Shown in pieces: positions 22,098-37,171 of a stretch of DNA of 64,000 bases. The translations under genes were made by a program, and so were the position numbers. This stretch comes from Trifolium pratense (lineage: Eukaryota > Streptophyta > Magnoliopsida > Fabales > Fabaceae). Under the pieces are notes generated by a model. It was not told the origin of the DNA. It did not search any database and saw only the letters and a list, made by a program, of their open reading frames with translations. The stretch spans positions 22,478,127-22,542,126 of the forward strand of contig NC_060062.1 of assembly GCF_020283565.1 (NCBI RefSeq). The letters run 5' to 3'. Every line of letters starts with the position of its first letter. The first letter of the stretch is position 1.

Positions 22098-23805
22098 GCT
22101 TAGATTTCTCTATGAATAATGTTATGTTATCATTATCATTTAAGTTTGTGTTTGTGGTTATTAGGTTGTTATAGTGTTTGACTGTTTGTTTAGTATCACC
22201 GTGAGTTTGACAAAATCTAATTGAGCTTATGAAATTTTGTATAAGCTACAATCTGACATGATACCAAACACTCAACTAATAGATTAATAATAGTTTATGT
22301 TTTGTACTATTGAAATATGTCTTATTGGCAATGCTATCTACGCTAAATGTTTGTAATAAGTTTCAGTTGCGATATCGCATAATATATGCAGAGATTGAAG
22401 TTCAAACCCTAAATTTATCATTTATTCACTTTAAAGTGTGAATTTCTGGTCAGTAAGCTACTCGATAAAAAAAATTATATTTATTCGCCAATCTACCATT
22501 ATCTCTTTTATATCAATATCACTTTAACTTACGGCAAAGAAATTGAATTCCCAATTCCAGCGGAATTTTGAACTCCTCTCTTATGTATTTTTCTCTCTCT
22601 AATTTCATATGTTGTTTTAGTGATTGAATAATAGTTAATTAAATTTGGAAGGAAATTGGAATAACCAAATTGTAAAATACTCATAGACCTAATTAAAGTT
22701 TATATCCCACCAAATAAAGATGTGTCTCACCAAATTAGGATCACTAAACCCTAAACTCTCTTTATTCCATATTCAAAGTATTGGTTATTAATTTAATAAA
22801 ACTTTGATTGAAACAAACAAAAAAGAATCTTAATGAAATTCATCAGCGACTTCCATTCTAATCAGCGGCGACCCACAACAGATATATGCATGCTTTTAGA
22901 AAGTTGTATGACTTATGTTAATTGCCATGAAATTTTTAAGCAATTGCGGCTGTTGGTTTTACCTTGCAAAGAGCCCTCTATGCTAGGATTTATGAAGGTG
23001 AAGAATGCTCCATTTATTATACTGCAAGGGTTGATGTGGTTCTTTCTTGTCGGCATATCTATTGCGCTGCTTGTCTTTACCAATGAATGATTGCTAGGTA
23101 TGGTGTAGAATTCCCTTCCATGTTGGGGATGTTACGACACTTTCCACCAAGCTATCTCTTATGATGATTTGCAGCTAGTTCTCTACGAGCGGAAGAATGT
23201 GCATTGCTCTTCTTTCCATGCCTACCTCGTCCAAGATCTTCTTCCATATCTAAACGGAGAAAAATAAATTCACAATTAATACAAACTTATAATCTATGAT
23301 AAATTCAAACTTATAATTCAATCAAACATTTAATTCTTACACCAATAGAAACATAATTCATATGGAAAAACATTTCATTTCACTCAGACATTTTGTCAAA
23401 CGCTTATAGTACAATATAATAAAATTAACATCATATTCACATTTAACTTAATTTGCAACACACAATCATATGCTAATATGTAACCAATCTAACAACTAAC
23501 CAATAATCAACAATTCAAACAACATAATCAACAATTTAACACAAATTCAGAGATAGAAATTTGCTTATGGAGGAACAAAAAAAAAACGAATAGAAATGTT
23601 AATGGTGATGAGGAATACATAGAATGATAAAAAAGGTAACGAACTTACTTGATGAAGTATGATTTGAAGTTTGATATTGTTGGAACAAATTTCACATTGG
23701 TGTGTGAATTGAAAATAAAATTTGAGTCACTCATCGGGTACTAGAGCATACTAGTGTGTAATTTGGGAAAATAAATAATTAAGTCCACATTGGTAAGGTT
23801 ATACC

Positions 23806-23834
23806 ATTTATTTATTTATTTATTTATTTATTTG
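23806..23834. repeat. (TTTA)n microsatellite
   Basis: About seven uninterrupted TTTA units in the spacer. Confidence 0.9.
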
Positions 23835-23872
23835 TTTATGTAAATGTTAAGTTACTATGTAACCATTTTAGG

Positions 23873-24060
23873 GTGTGTTTGATTCGGGGGGTTTGGAGGG
23901 GAGGGGAGGAGAGAGGAGGTAATATTTTAAATTTTGTATGTTTGGTTCAATTTTTAGAAGGGGATATGAGGGGAGGGGAGCCAAATCCCTCCTAAACTCA
24001 ATTTTCGTTTCCCCCCAAATTGGGGGGATTTGTAGGGGAGGGGAGGGAAGCTTTTTTTAA
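23873..24060. repeat. G-rich MITE-like repeat
   Basis: Begins GGGTGTGTTTGATTC, a start common in plant MITEs, and contains three clusters of GGGGAGGGG-type runs. 24022-24047 has four G-runs with loops of 7, 1 and 1, fitting a G-quadruplex pattern. The right end is not defined. Confidence 0.45.
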
Positions 24061-24237
24061 TTTTATTAAACGGACAAAATTATCCTCAATATATTTTAGA
24101 ATTTCAATATTATCCTTATTACAATTTTTATTATTAGGTGTTAGTTGTCTTGACCTTATTCCCCCATAGCAGGGTATGTATCTGCTTGATCGTTATATAT
24201 ATTGCTTGTGAGTTTGTGTGTGTATATGTGTTTCTTC

Positions 24238-26300
24238 ATCTAACAGCAACACATCTATGTTATATTATTTACTAAAACATCGCAGCAAATATTTACATGA
24301 CAAGATATTTGCGTGACCACCGGGGAGTTTTTGTCGCGGCTGGAACCAATTGGTTTGAAGGAAATTGCGCCATTGTCGAAGGTGAATCGATTGCCTTACT
24401 AGAAGCATTGAAAGAAATAGCAGAAAGAGGTATATCAAACGTTATTTTTGAAATGGATTCGAAGAGTGTAGTGGATGCAATTCACAATATAAAAAGTGGT
24501 AGCTCAGATTTTAGTTCACTCATTTGTCATGTTAAGCATGTATTGTTATCTAATCCAAACTTTGTGGTAAAGTTTATTAATCGACAAGCGAATATGGTGG
24601 CTCACACGTTAGCTAGGGTAGCCATATCTTGGTCTAGTCGCTGTATTTTTGAGACGTTACCTCTTTGTATTACTACTTTATTGAGCAATGAAATGATGAG
24701 TTTTTTTTTGTCAAAAAAAAAAAACTTTAATTGTTACTGTAAAATACTTGTAGCAAACGAAGAACTTTATTTATATAAATTATTTACTGCAGGAAAATGG
24801 TTGCATACATGGATGCTGCAAGAACATATACAGGATTAAAGCCAGCTCCAATTATTATGGCTGGATTCTCATCTAGGGGTCCTAGTGTTGTGCAGCCATT
24901 GATACTTAAGGTCTACAAACTTCATGAAATTAATATTTTTCGTATTTCTACCGTGAAAAAGTGTCTCGTATAATCTATGGTGAACCAATATTTGAAGATC
25001 ATTTGAAACTCTAACAACAACTAATGTTGCTTCTCATGACTGAGACAATAAATATTAGTGCCTCAAAGTTCAACTTAAATTCGACTTCTCTTATTGTTTT
25101 TGAATCAGCACTGATGATCACTGTCTAGGCCATAAGAACATAGAGAAATATGAACTTCTACTTATAGATGGCAATGTTGGTAGTCGTCAATATGTTCCGC
25201 GATTTCCATATATCAGTGTACGGTAGACTACATGTGACACTTCAATTCTCCAACCTAGCGGCCGCCCATTTTTTAGTCCTACATTCAATGAGTACTCTCC
25301 TTCATTCATTTTGTGATTACAATGTTTTTGTTTTCTGTTTCAGCCTGACATAACTGTTCCTAGAGTCAACATATATGGCTGCTTATTCACAGGCCGCTAG
25401 TCCTTCCAATCTACCATCAGATACACGTCGAGTTCCTTACAATCTGTAACAAGGAACTTCTATGTCGTGTCCTCATATTGCTGGCATTGTTGGTCTTCTC
25501 AAGACACTTCATCCTAACTGGAGTCCGACAGCTATCAAATCATCCATCATGACTACCGGTATTTTAGCAAATCAACATCTTAATATCCATAGGTGAAAAT
25601 AAATTATCTTATAGGTTACCTTTTTACCGAAATCAACAAAATATGCATAATATAACACCTGCAATGTATTTGAAATAATCAAAGATTGGCCTATTTTTTG
25701 GACAAATGTTCTATGTAAATGTTAATAGTGTCATTTTTGAAGAATTTTATCTAATAGAAAACTTTGTTCTTCTTCTAGCTACCACACTAGATAACACCAA
25801 TCAGCCGATTCATAATGCATTCGATAAGATATAAACTCCATTTGAATATGGTTCAGGACATATTCAACCTAACCTCGCAATGGATCCATGACTTGTTTAT
25901 GATCTAACCACAACCGATTACTTGAACTTCATATGTGCTTCTGGTCACAATCAAAACTTACTCAAGTTCTTCAATAACAACTCTTACACTTGTCCCGAGT
26001 CTTACAATATCGAAAATCTCAACTATCCTTCAATTACCATGACAAATCGAGGATTGAACACTATAAATGTTACTCGTACCGTAACAAATGATAGGTCTCC
26101 TAGCACATATATTGTTGAAACTCTCCAACTTGAAGAATTTAAGGTTCTTGTTCAACCAAGTTCCTTGACTTTTAAGAAAATTGGAGAAAAGAAGACCTCT
26201 CAGGTAACTATGGAGGCAATTGGTTGGCCTCCTCATGGTTTTCCAGGGGAAATTGACATGGACAAATGGCAAACAGAGTTACTAGTCCTATTGTAGTTCT
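24238..26300 (+). pseudogene. Subtilase 3'-half pseudogene
   Basis: Collinear with the subtilase from intron 9 (about 20417) to the stop, including introns. Exon 10 is at 24793-24910 with a 3-base insertion. Exon 11 has CAA changed to TAA (25447-25449) just before GTSMSC. Exon 12 has stops at 25832-25834 and 25889-25891, and small indels disturb the last codons. The Asp and His exons are absent. No protease can be made. The copy is interrupted by a LINE fragment. Confidence 0.92.
24306..24733 (+). mobile_element. 5'-truncated LINE fragment (RNase H-like domain)
   Basis: Inserted in the intron-9 equivalent of the pseudogene. It encodes an RVT_3/RNase H-like domain: GESIALLEALKEIAERGI, FEMDSKSVVDAI and FINRQANMVAHTLARVA, typical of the C-terminus of plant L1-type polyproteins. 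It ends in a TTTTTTTTTGTC/A-run tail (about 24701-24724), after which subtilase homology resumes. About ten target bases seem lost and no clear target duplication is seen. Confidence 0.8.
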
Positions 26301-26793
26301 TTTAAGCTTAGATTTCTCTATGAATAATGTTATGTTATCATTATCATTTATAAGTTTGTGTTTGTGGTTATAGTGTTTTTTAGTATCACCGTGAGTTTGA
26401 GAAAATCTAAACCCAACTTCTATAATCTCGCGTAAGCTACAATCGATGTGATATAATAATTTGTGTTTTGTGTTTTGTACTATTGAAATGTCAGTGTTAT
26501 GCTAGATGTTTGTAACAAGCTTAGTTGGGATATCACTTAATATATGCAGACTAAAGTTAGAACCCTAAATTTCTCACCTCACGGAATGAATTTCTAGGCA
26601 ACTAAGCTACTTAATAAATAAACAAAATTATGTTTATGACTTTATTCCTTAATCTACCATTATCTCTTTTATATCATATCACTTTAACTTGAGCTAAAAA
26701 ATTAAATTCCCAATTCCAGTAGAACTTTGAACTGCTCTGTTATGTATTTTATTTTTCTCTCTAATTTCATATAACATTTTAGTGATTGAATAA

Positions 26794-27007
26794 GGGTTCG
26801 TTTGGCCCAGCTTTTTTTAGAGCTTATGCAAACAGCTTATACAATATAAATTAAGTTTTATGTTATTTTATAAGTTCACACGGGTGAAAATTGTAATTTT
26901 ATGAGCTATTTTATCATAAACTAGCTTGACAAACTTATAATAATATGTAAAAATTACATTGTTTGCAAAAGCTCTAAATAAGAGGAAAAAAAGTCAGGTC
27001 GAGCCGT
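26794..27007. mobile_element. PIF/Harbinger-like MITE
   Basis: 214 bp starting GGGTTCGTTTGGC and flanked by TAA (26791-26793 and 27008-27010). The paralogous flank at 22624-22640 lacks it, giving an empty site. Three-base TWA targets and GTTTGGC-type ends suggest a Tourist-like element, although the right terminal repeat is poor. The interior carries AGAGCTTATGCAAACAGCTT, and near the right end the complement of a similar word. Confidence 0.6.
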
Positions 27008-27130
27008 TAATTAAAATTTGAAGGAAATTGGGATAATCAAATTGTAAAATACTCATATGCCTAATTAAATATTCTATCCCACCAAATTAGATCACCCTAA
27101 ACTATGATTTATTAATTTAATAAAACAATG

Positions 27131-28576
27131 GTTTAAAAAAAATTATAATGAAATTGGACAGATTATTAATTTGAAAACTAATTTAGAAGAAAAAATTGAA
27201 GGAGAAAAGAAAAGAATGAAGCCTCAGTCTGATATTGTGAAAAGTGTGCATCAGGCATCGTATAAACGATTTAGGTTTCAGACGGCACTTGCTATAACAA
27301 GTAATCATCATTGGCTTCATTGAAAATATATATAATCACGTTTGAAAATATAAATACTAGTAGTAATCAAGAAGACAGGTGAAAGATTCAATTTTCGTTT
27401 TTCAGTATGAAATGTTAAACAGTGAAGTTGATCTTACGCCGCAGAAAACAGCTACAAGAGAGTTTGAAGGGATGGCGAGAGTTTATATAGGAAACCGGAA
27501 AAAATTAAAACCCTATCCCACTTTTATTTTTCAGTCATATACATTTTCTTAAAAGAAAATATTTAATTAATTTATTATTAGTTTAATATGCCTACATAGT
27601 CTTTTTAGAATTTCTACTCAATTCTTTTGATGACTCAGAAATCGAATAATATTGATATGACTTGAACGATTTAATAATATGTCTCCATTAACCATCCCAC
27701 CGCATAAAATTCACACCAAACAAAGGATATTAAGGATTTTACCAGACGTTCAATTACAATTTTGCTAAACTTGCTTATACAACAAAACGTATCAACTCGA
27801 AAGACAGACCTTGGAGTTGGAATTTGAAGTTTCAATTTAAGAACCTCTTGTAACAAAAAAGGAGTACGTTGGGATCAATTTAAAATTACGCAAATACAAC
27901 GATAAATTTGTACACGTTTAACTTTGATCTGTGTGGAAACAACTGTAAGCATTAACCTAATAAACTAAAACCAATAATGAGAGAGAGCATAGGGTTGATA
28001 ATTACTTTGCACAAATCTGAATTGCATTCAAAATTGCCAGGGACTTTTTAGCAATTCAAATGAATGGAACACCTATTTTTTTACCAAAAAAAACAGTGCA
28101 ACAAAAACTTTCACTTCATTTCTATTGTCAAAAAAAGAAAAAACTTTCATTTATAATATATGGTGTAGATGGCATAAAACTACTGATGGTATTGGTATGT
28201 TTGAATATATATCTTTCAAGTATGCGCGATTAGTATTCTATATAATAATTCTAAACTTTCATTACTTGCTCGCTTCGAATGAGTCATGACAAAACAAGCA
28301 TACAATCATAAACAAACCCAGATTAGCAGACAAGAGAGAGATATTCCAAGACAACATTATACAGTAGGCTCAAAAAGGTCAAACTATTAATAGAATACTT
28401 CAGATTTCATAGTTGATGTCACTGACAACTGCTCAAGAGCATGCATGTCAGATTTTTCAAATACAGCTAGGATAAAGAGGTCTAACAATCTCATATTGCA
28501 AATCCATAGGATACATACACCCAAATAACTACTCCCTAATTATGTATTGAAGTTTTCACAGAACCAGCAGAACAAC
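27131..28576. other. Spacer between the subtilase pseudogene and the SUMO array
   Basis: AT-rich. No open frame with recognisable family, no RNA gene and no clear repeat boundary was found. 28300-28576 is downstream flank of SUMO copy 1. Confidence 0.6.
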
Positions 28577-31567
<2,991 letters not shown>

Positions 31568-31675
31568 CGTGGTTCTTCTTCTTCTTCTCTCTGAAAATTA
31601 GGGTTCTATTTCGAATCTGATTTTGAAGTGTGTGTGTGTGTCAGTTTTGCTTTTTTATTAAGCTTCCTTAATGGG

Positions 31676-31684
31676 CTTTTTATA
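31676..31684 (-). promoter_or_regulatory. TATA box of SUMO copy 1
   Basis: TATAAAAAG on the minus strand, about 110 bp upstream of the ATG. It is conserved at 37295-37303 and 42913-42921 in the other copies, as is the flanking GCCCA sequence. Confidence 0.6.
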
Positions 31685-34600
31685 GTGGGCTTGAATGGTC
31701 CAGTTTATAAACGTTTCGAATTCAAGCAATAAATTGTCGTGAGAAGACGTGCACCGTAATTCGTACATTTACACCTCCCTTTATTTGTTTTGTTTTTTAC
31801 TAAGGATAGTTACATGTACGATGTACTTATTAATTTCTTTTCTTTCTTTTTCTTTTTTCTGTCGTTAGCCTTCTGGTTCCAGGAAGAAGGGGTCCCAGTA
31901 TTCCACCAAAAATTGAACTTAGTTTTCCCGAACGATCTGTCTTAAAGGATATTATTAACCACTTGAAGTTAATGTATTGGTTTACGTAACTAATTTCATT
32001 TACTATATATTATTTTTTTTTTAAAAAAAATACTATATATTATTATATATTAAAATCCTGTTAATTTTTAATTAACAATTTATTACCCCATGTGTTTCAA
32101 TTGAGTTAGCAATATTGTAACCCGAAAAAATTGAGTTAGCAATATTTCTTTTTTCTAGTATTTCGGGACACTGTTTAGCATTTTTTTTTATTTTGAGTTA
32201 AAAACATTTCTTACGATAATAATTAATTGTGTTAATTTCAATTTCAAAGAGTTTCAGTTACTAAAATGCACTCTTATTAGTAAGTTGAAATAATAAGAAA
32301 TTAGTGAAAAAAACAAATAAATATAGTATTGGTAAGGAACAAATAATTTAAGGCCTAATGGCTAATACAATCAATACTTGGTCGGTTACTATAAAAATTG
32401 TTTTGTACCGATGCCACTAATACATCAACTGAATTATCCCTATGCAACGTTGGGAAAGTTCCAACACACTACAATTACTGTACAATGTGTAGCTCTTGCA
32501 TCTCTTGGAGAGTAGTACAATTTTAACCTTTGAGATACATCACATTCACATGAAGTGCATACACCGTGATAACGAATCTACCGTGGCTTCGAAGATTACT
32601 CCAAGGCATTTGATTTCATTTAGTCAAATGCTCCAATTTGACTTCACATTAATATAAGATGAGAAAAGGTACAAGTAGTATTTCTAGTAGTGAAAATATA
32701 AGATGAAAATATATAGTTTGAAGTTCATTTTTTATGTTGTTTGTCAACGATCAGGATTAACTTAATTGAATTTGGATTTTAGTAGTATATAATATATATT
32801 TTAATCAAAATATTTTAAAGTAAATTATTACAATTGTTATGTTCTAGGTGCATGTTTTGCATCAAACGGTCGTTACTAATTTTTTAACACATCTCTCAAA
32901 TATCAAGTTACATGTATATGGGGAAAAAAATGACAAGAGGGGGGCCTCAGCCCCTACTTACCCCCCTTATGTTCGTCCCTAGTACAAGTAGTATTTCTAG
33001 TAGTGAAAAAAGTATGAAAAATGCTAAACATATTTTTGGTACATTGGTTAACGAAATAAAAAAGATAATAAAATTCTAGAAATATTTTAAAAAAATATTT
33101 TTTACTTAAAGTTTTTGTTTTTGTTTTCATTTTTATATGACAACTATTTAACATGACCAAAGGGTACGTGTAGTACTAGTATTCCCCTTACAACAAAGAC
33201 TTGGTCAAATGATTGAATGTCACACCAACAACACACACTATGGACCATTTCATACAATGTTTAAGTGAACTAAGGAAGCTCTCAAAAAGGACCTACATGT
33301 AGGTATGACAACAGGACTGGGTGGAAGACGAGTTTTGCACCCTCCAAATCAAAATCCATGAGATTGAGTATTCTAATATCCTTTGCAATTTTTAATAGAG
33401 ATCAAAAGTAAAACTTTAAATTCATATTCGACGGAGTTCGGTATCTTGATAGGGTTCAGGTATCCCCATCTAGCCTCATCTCTGTCTAGCCAAAACTATT
33501 ATATTTCAACATTATAATTTTTTTAAACAAAAAAAAATAGAGAAAATATGGATGCATTTTGCCTAAATATAATAATAAACATGTGAATGTGTTTAAAAAT
33601 TTGTTTAAGGGTTTCAAATCTATGAGAGGTAAGATATAATTTTGATATAAGTGTTGTGGGTTCAGAGATGAGTTCAAGTAGGTATCAATGTTCTCATTAC
33701 TTATCCCACCCTCCCATTTTGAAATTAAAAAAAAAAAACTCAAACTCAGTTAATTCAGAGTTTCCCAATCAACTTCAAGGTAGGTATCCACATGTACGGG
33801 TTCTATTGTCATGCCTACGACATGTTCACAGGCAATACAAATTGCACTCTAAACCACCAAAAGATTGCATTCCATAGTTCATACTATCATCGCAAACAGA
33901 CATGTGACAAATAAATTGTTCTGGACTGGCCTAAGCCCAACTAGGTGTCGAGCACAACCCACTTAGGCGTCGACCTCGGGCCAATGACATGATGACCCAG
34001 ACCCACACACTCTTGCTCAACGGCCATAGAAGCTTGCACTTCTGTAATAGTCGACATCAGAATAATTGTCGTTTATTACTAATCATGGCTTTTCAATTGT
34101 TATTCTAACATCCATTAATGTTGATGTCGCAAAAACCGCCCACATTGATGGATTTGTCCCCACATTGGGGCTATATACATCATTCTCGTGTAGAAGGATC
34201 AGGTAATCTGACTTCCCTACTCTCAAACCTCTCATTTCACTCATATACTTACTTGAGCGTCGGAGTATATTGCATGTACATGATATTGTGTCCGCAAACG
34301 TACAACTCTGTCATAGTAATCAGATATCGATCTCACAAAGACTCGCGTTACAAAAGTTTCGTTTCGTATATTAACTAATTGAAGGTATAAAATTAAAATT
34401 AAGATGAGATTGAATTGGCTTATTAGGAATAAAATAAAGAAAATAATAAATATATCAATAAGCATCATAGAATTACAGGTCATCACAATTATGTTAGTTA
34501 TTAATCCTCTCCTCACTCTAAAGTGATCAACTTGATTAAAGATGGTATACTTAAATTACTTACGTTCTCTTTCAAGACAATAAACAGAACTGTTAGCATA

Positions 34601-35050
34601 AGCGTGTCTTAACCCAACCTAATCCCCTATTTTTACGGTTACTAGACTAGTGAACCCAATAAGTTTCATTCCTCTTCCGCCCTAAAAGTAAGTATATGTG
34701 TAAGGATATGAATTACATAATCTCCATCAAGGGACATCGTCATATTTTAGAATTGGAACACTCAAAACATTGGTAAGAACATGTAGAAAACTCGTAAAGA
34801 AAACTAGAATTATAAAAGTACTATATATCATTGCAAAATAAAGAGTTGCGGAATTTTTACAAGTGTTGAAGCCTCATTTACAATATGATTTTTTGCTCTA
34901 TTAATAACGTAGAAGGTTTCAATGACCAAATAAATTAAGTGATTGCTCAAATTACACAAAGAAAAACTTTTAAAATACAATAGACATATTGCCACGACCA
35001 TGCATGATGAGTTGATTTTTCACTCAAGATTCAAGAATCATAAAAAAAAA
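31685..35050. other. Upstream region of SUMO in unit 1, with retroelement-like remnants
   Basis: No gene is supported; the whole stretch recurs in units 2 and 3. A 27-bp direct repeat beginning TACAAGTAGTATTTCTAG is present near 32669 and 32981. It brackets sequence that ends GGGGGCCTCAGCCCC...GTCCCTAG, resembling a hAT terminus. 33920-35040 resembles noncoding or LTR sequence of Ty3/gypsy (Athila-type) elements, for example CAGATATCGATCTCACA and ACTTGAGCGTCGGAGT. No gag or pol domain was seen and no LTR pair could be defined. Confidence 0.5.
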
Positions 35051-37171
35051 TCACTCAAATAGAGTGGCGAAGCTTTGACAATTTGCTTTAACAGAACCAG
35101 TTTGGTGCAACAGAGCATCGATCTCATCTCCATCTTCCATTTCAAGCTGAAGGACAATGAATAAAGAATTTAGTGTTATGCATAGTTTATTGCATATATT
35201 TCCGGTGTTAAAAAAGTCAACGAGAAGGACAAACCTCAGCAGGAGTCTGTTCTGCACGGAGACGGCGACCATCAAATAAGAAGGCAATTGAGTTCAGGTC
35301 GACAGATTGTCGATCACAGTAAGCATTCATCAGCTTCTTCAGCTGAGTGTTTCTCTTAATCCTAAAAAATACTTCATTTCCGTCCTACAATAATATAAAA
35401 ATTACTTAGGACAACGACTCGCTGTGATGCAAATAAATGTTATATAGTGCATAACAAAATAACATTGATTAGATCATATAACTATGACCATCGTATGAAT
35501 ACATCCAAAAACTGACTTCAAGGTAATCACCGTGTTATCAAATAGCAGCAACGATATATAACATAACAATTAAACGCTGACTTCAAGGTAATCACCGTGT
35601 TATCAAAAAGCAGCAATGACATATAACATAAACATTAAATAAACAGGTTTTAGAGGGTCAGGGGTTCTGGTGGTGAAGGGAACTTAATGGAAGAAGGGCA
35701 AAGGGAACAAATAATTGTTTACTGGTAATAATAACTTGAATCAGGAATCATCAAACAATCACAGAAATAAATGTGCAAATATAAGACATCACAACTACAA
35801 TCAAATTGAGAAAGTCCACACAAAATCATATCTATAAATTCAACAGAGATAATATCCCTAAAAATACAAGTGGAAGAACTTTCGGACAAAGAGAAACCTT
35901 GCACAACAAAATCTACCACAATAACAATCTAAGACCTATAAGCATCATGACCAAAAAATTAATATCGAAGTTTGCATTTAAACCAAAAAATTCCTCATTT
36001 ATACTTAATTTTTAAACTTAAATTTAGAGACGCCAAAAAATAGTAACATAGTACACAATTTTTGGGTATGCGGTACGGTACACTACCTGTAATGTATTCA
36101 TAAACTGTCAACCTCTATTTTTTCAATCATGTTTACTAAATTGGTCTCGATATTGTTACCTTAAAGGGAAGGTTTAGTGAATCTAAATAAAAACAAATCA
36201 ATCAATGAAATGTCTGTCCAACTAATAATACACAGTCTTAGACTAATCTTCATGTCTTCTGCATTGGAAAACAGCCTATCATCCTTATCATTAGCATATA
36301 GTTTCATAGTTTCATTACCCTTCTAATCATAGCCTAACCCAAACCAACTTATACATGAAAAAACACCCAAATTCGAAATTCACTGGTGGTTTGACAGAAT
36401 TTAGTGACCTAGCATCTAATTCTAATACATTTAAAAATAAAATAACAAAAAAAACTGACAAACCCTAAACTCACTGGCATACTAAAGCATAATAATCTTG
36501 CATCGAATTTAACAACTGATATATCAAAGAACCCCAATCGGTGACTCACTTGGGTTTCTCAAAATTCTGTAACTATGAATCTAATCCTAATACTTTCAAA
36601 AATGAAACAACAATAAAAAAATTACAAATCGTCAATTCACATACTGAAACTCAAACATAATACTCTCTCGCATAGTTGCATTAAACAAAAAACTCTCTGT
36701 ATACATAACATCATCATTGTTACTTGAATTTAACATATATTCCATATCAGCAACAAAGAGATCTAAATAGATAATGAAATCTAACACAGTATACTAACAA
36801 TTTAGAGATTATATACATGATTAACACTAATTTAACGAACAATCTTTATTTCAATGACTAAAACTAATACAAACATACACAAAAATATAACACACAACGA
36901 ATATTACTTTTCTTCTTCATTTTTTTAACAGAAAAAAAAACAATATTACTGAAAACTAACACGAATAGAACGAAAACATAATTTCCAGTCACAGATAAAG
37001 TAAAGTAAAATTAATAAAAAAATAATAACGAAAACAAAAAGGAACGAAAATTGATCGATCGGAAAAACGAACCTGCAGGTATATGACCTTCAAATTGATG
37101 CGAGCGATGTCGTTAGGTTTCTTGTCTTCCTCGGCGTTGGGAGTAGGGTTAGGGTTTGGAGTAGCAGACAT
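35051..37171 (-). CDS. SUMO-like variant, array copy 2 (lacks the GG processing site)
   Basis: Exons are complement(37073-37171), complement(35235-35384) and complement(35051-35146), with a predicted length of 114 residues. The ubiquitin fold is kept and splice sites match copy 1. Changes from copy 1 are His24 to Arg, Lys-Gly (30-31) to Ile-Tyr-Leu at the exon 1 end, Asp81 to Ala, and Met94 to Leu. The end is now HQTG followed by [14 protein letters not shown] instead of GGALLF. SUMO proteases and the E1 enzyme need the double glycine, so this product should not be processed or conjugated; it could still bind SUMO-interacting motifs. The new tail is encoded by sequence at the tandem junction. 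The TATA box and upstream region equal those of copy 1. Transcription is unproven, and it may be a young pseudogene. Confidence 0.8.

Larger units (their letters stand above)
22098..24237. other. Spacer between the subtilase and its partial duplicate
   Basis: 22098-22825 is the 3' flank of the subtilase, duplicated at 26300-27130. The rest has no supportable gene. An 85-codon open frame at 22833-23090 has no recognised family and is judged chance. A (TTTA)n run lies at 23806-23834 and G-rich repeat sequence at 23873-24060. Confidence 0.65.

Noticed and set aside
22833..23090. 85-codon open frame downstream of the subtilase
   Set aside because: No recognisable domain, one hydrophobic end, and other frames with zinc-finger-like words (SCRHIYCAACL) hit stops. 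Not enough for a gene call.
34118..34516. Open frames recurring in each SUMO unit upstream region
   Set aside because: They recur only because the units are duplicates; no codon bias or domain was seen, and the region looks like noncoding retroelement sequence.
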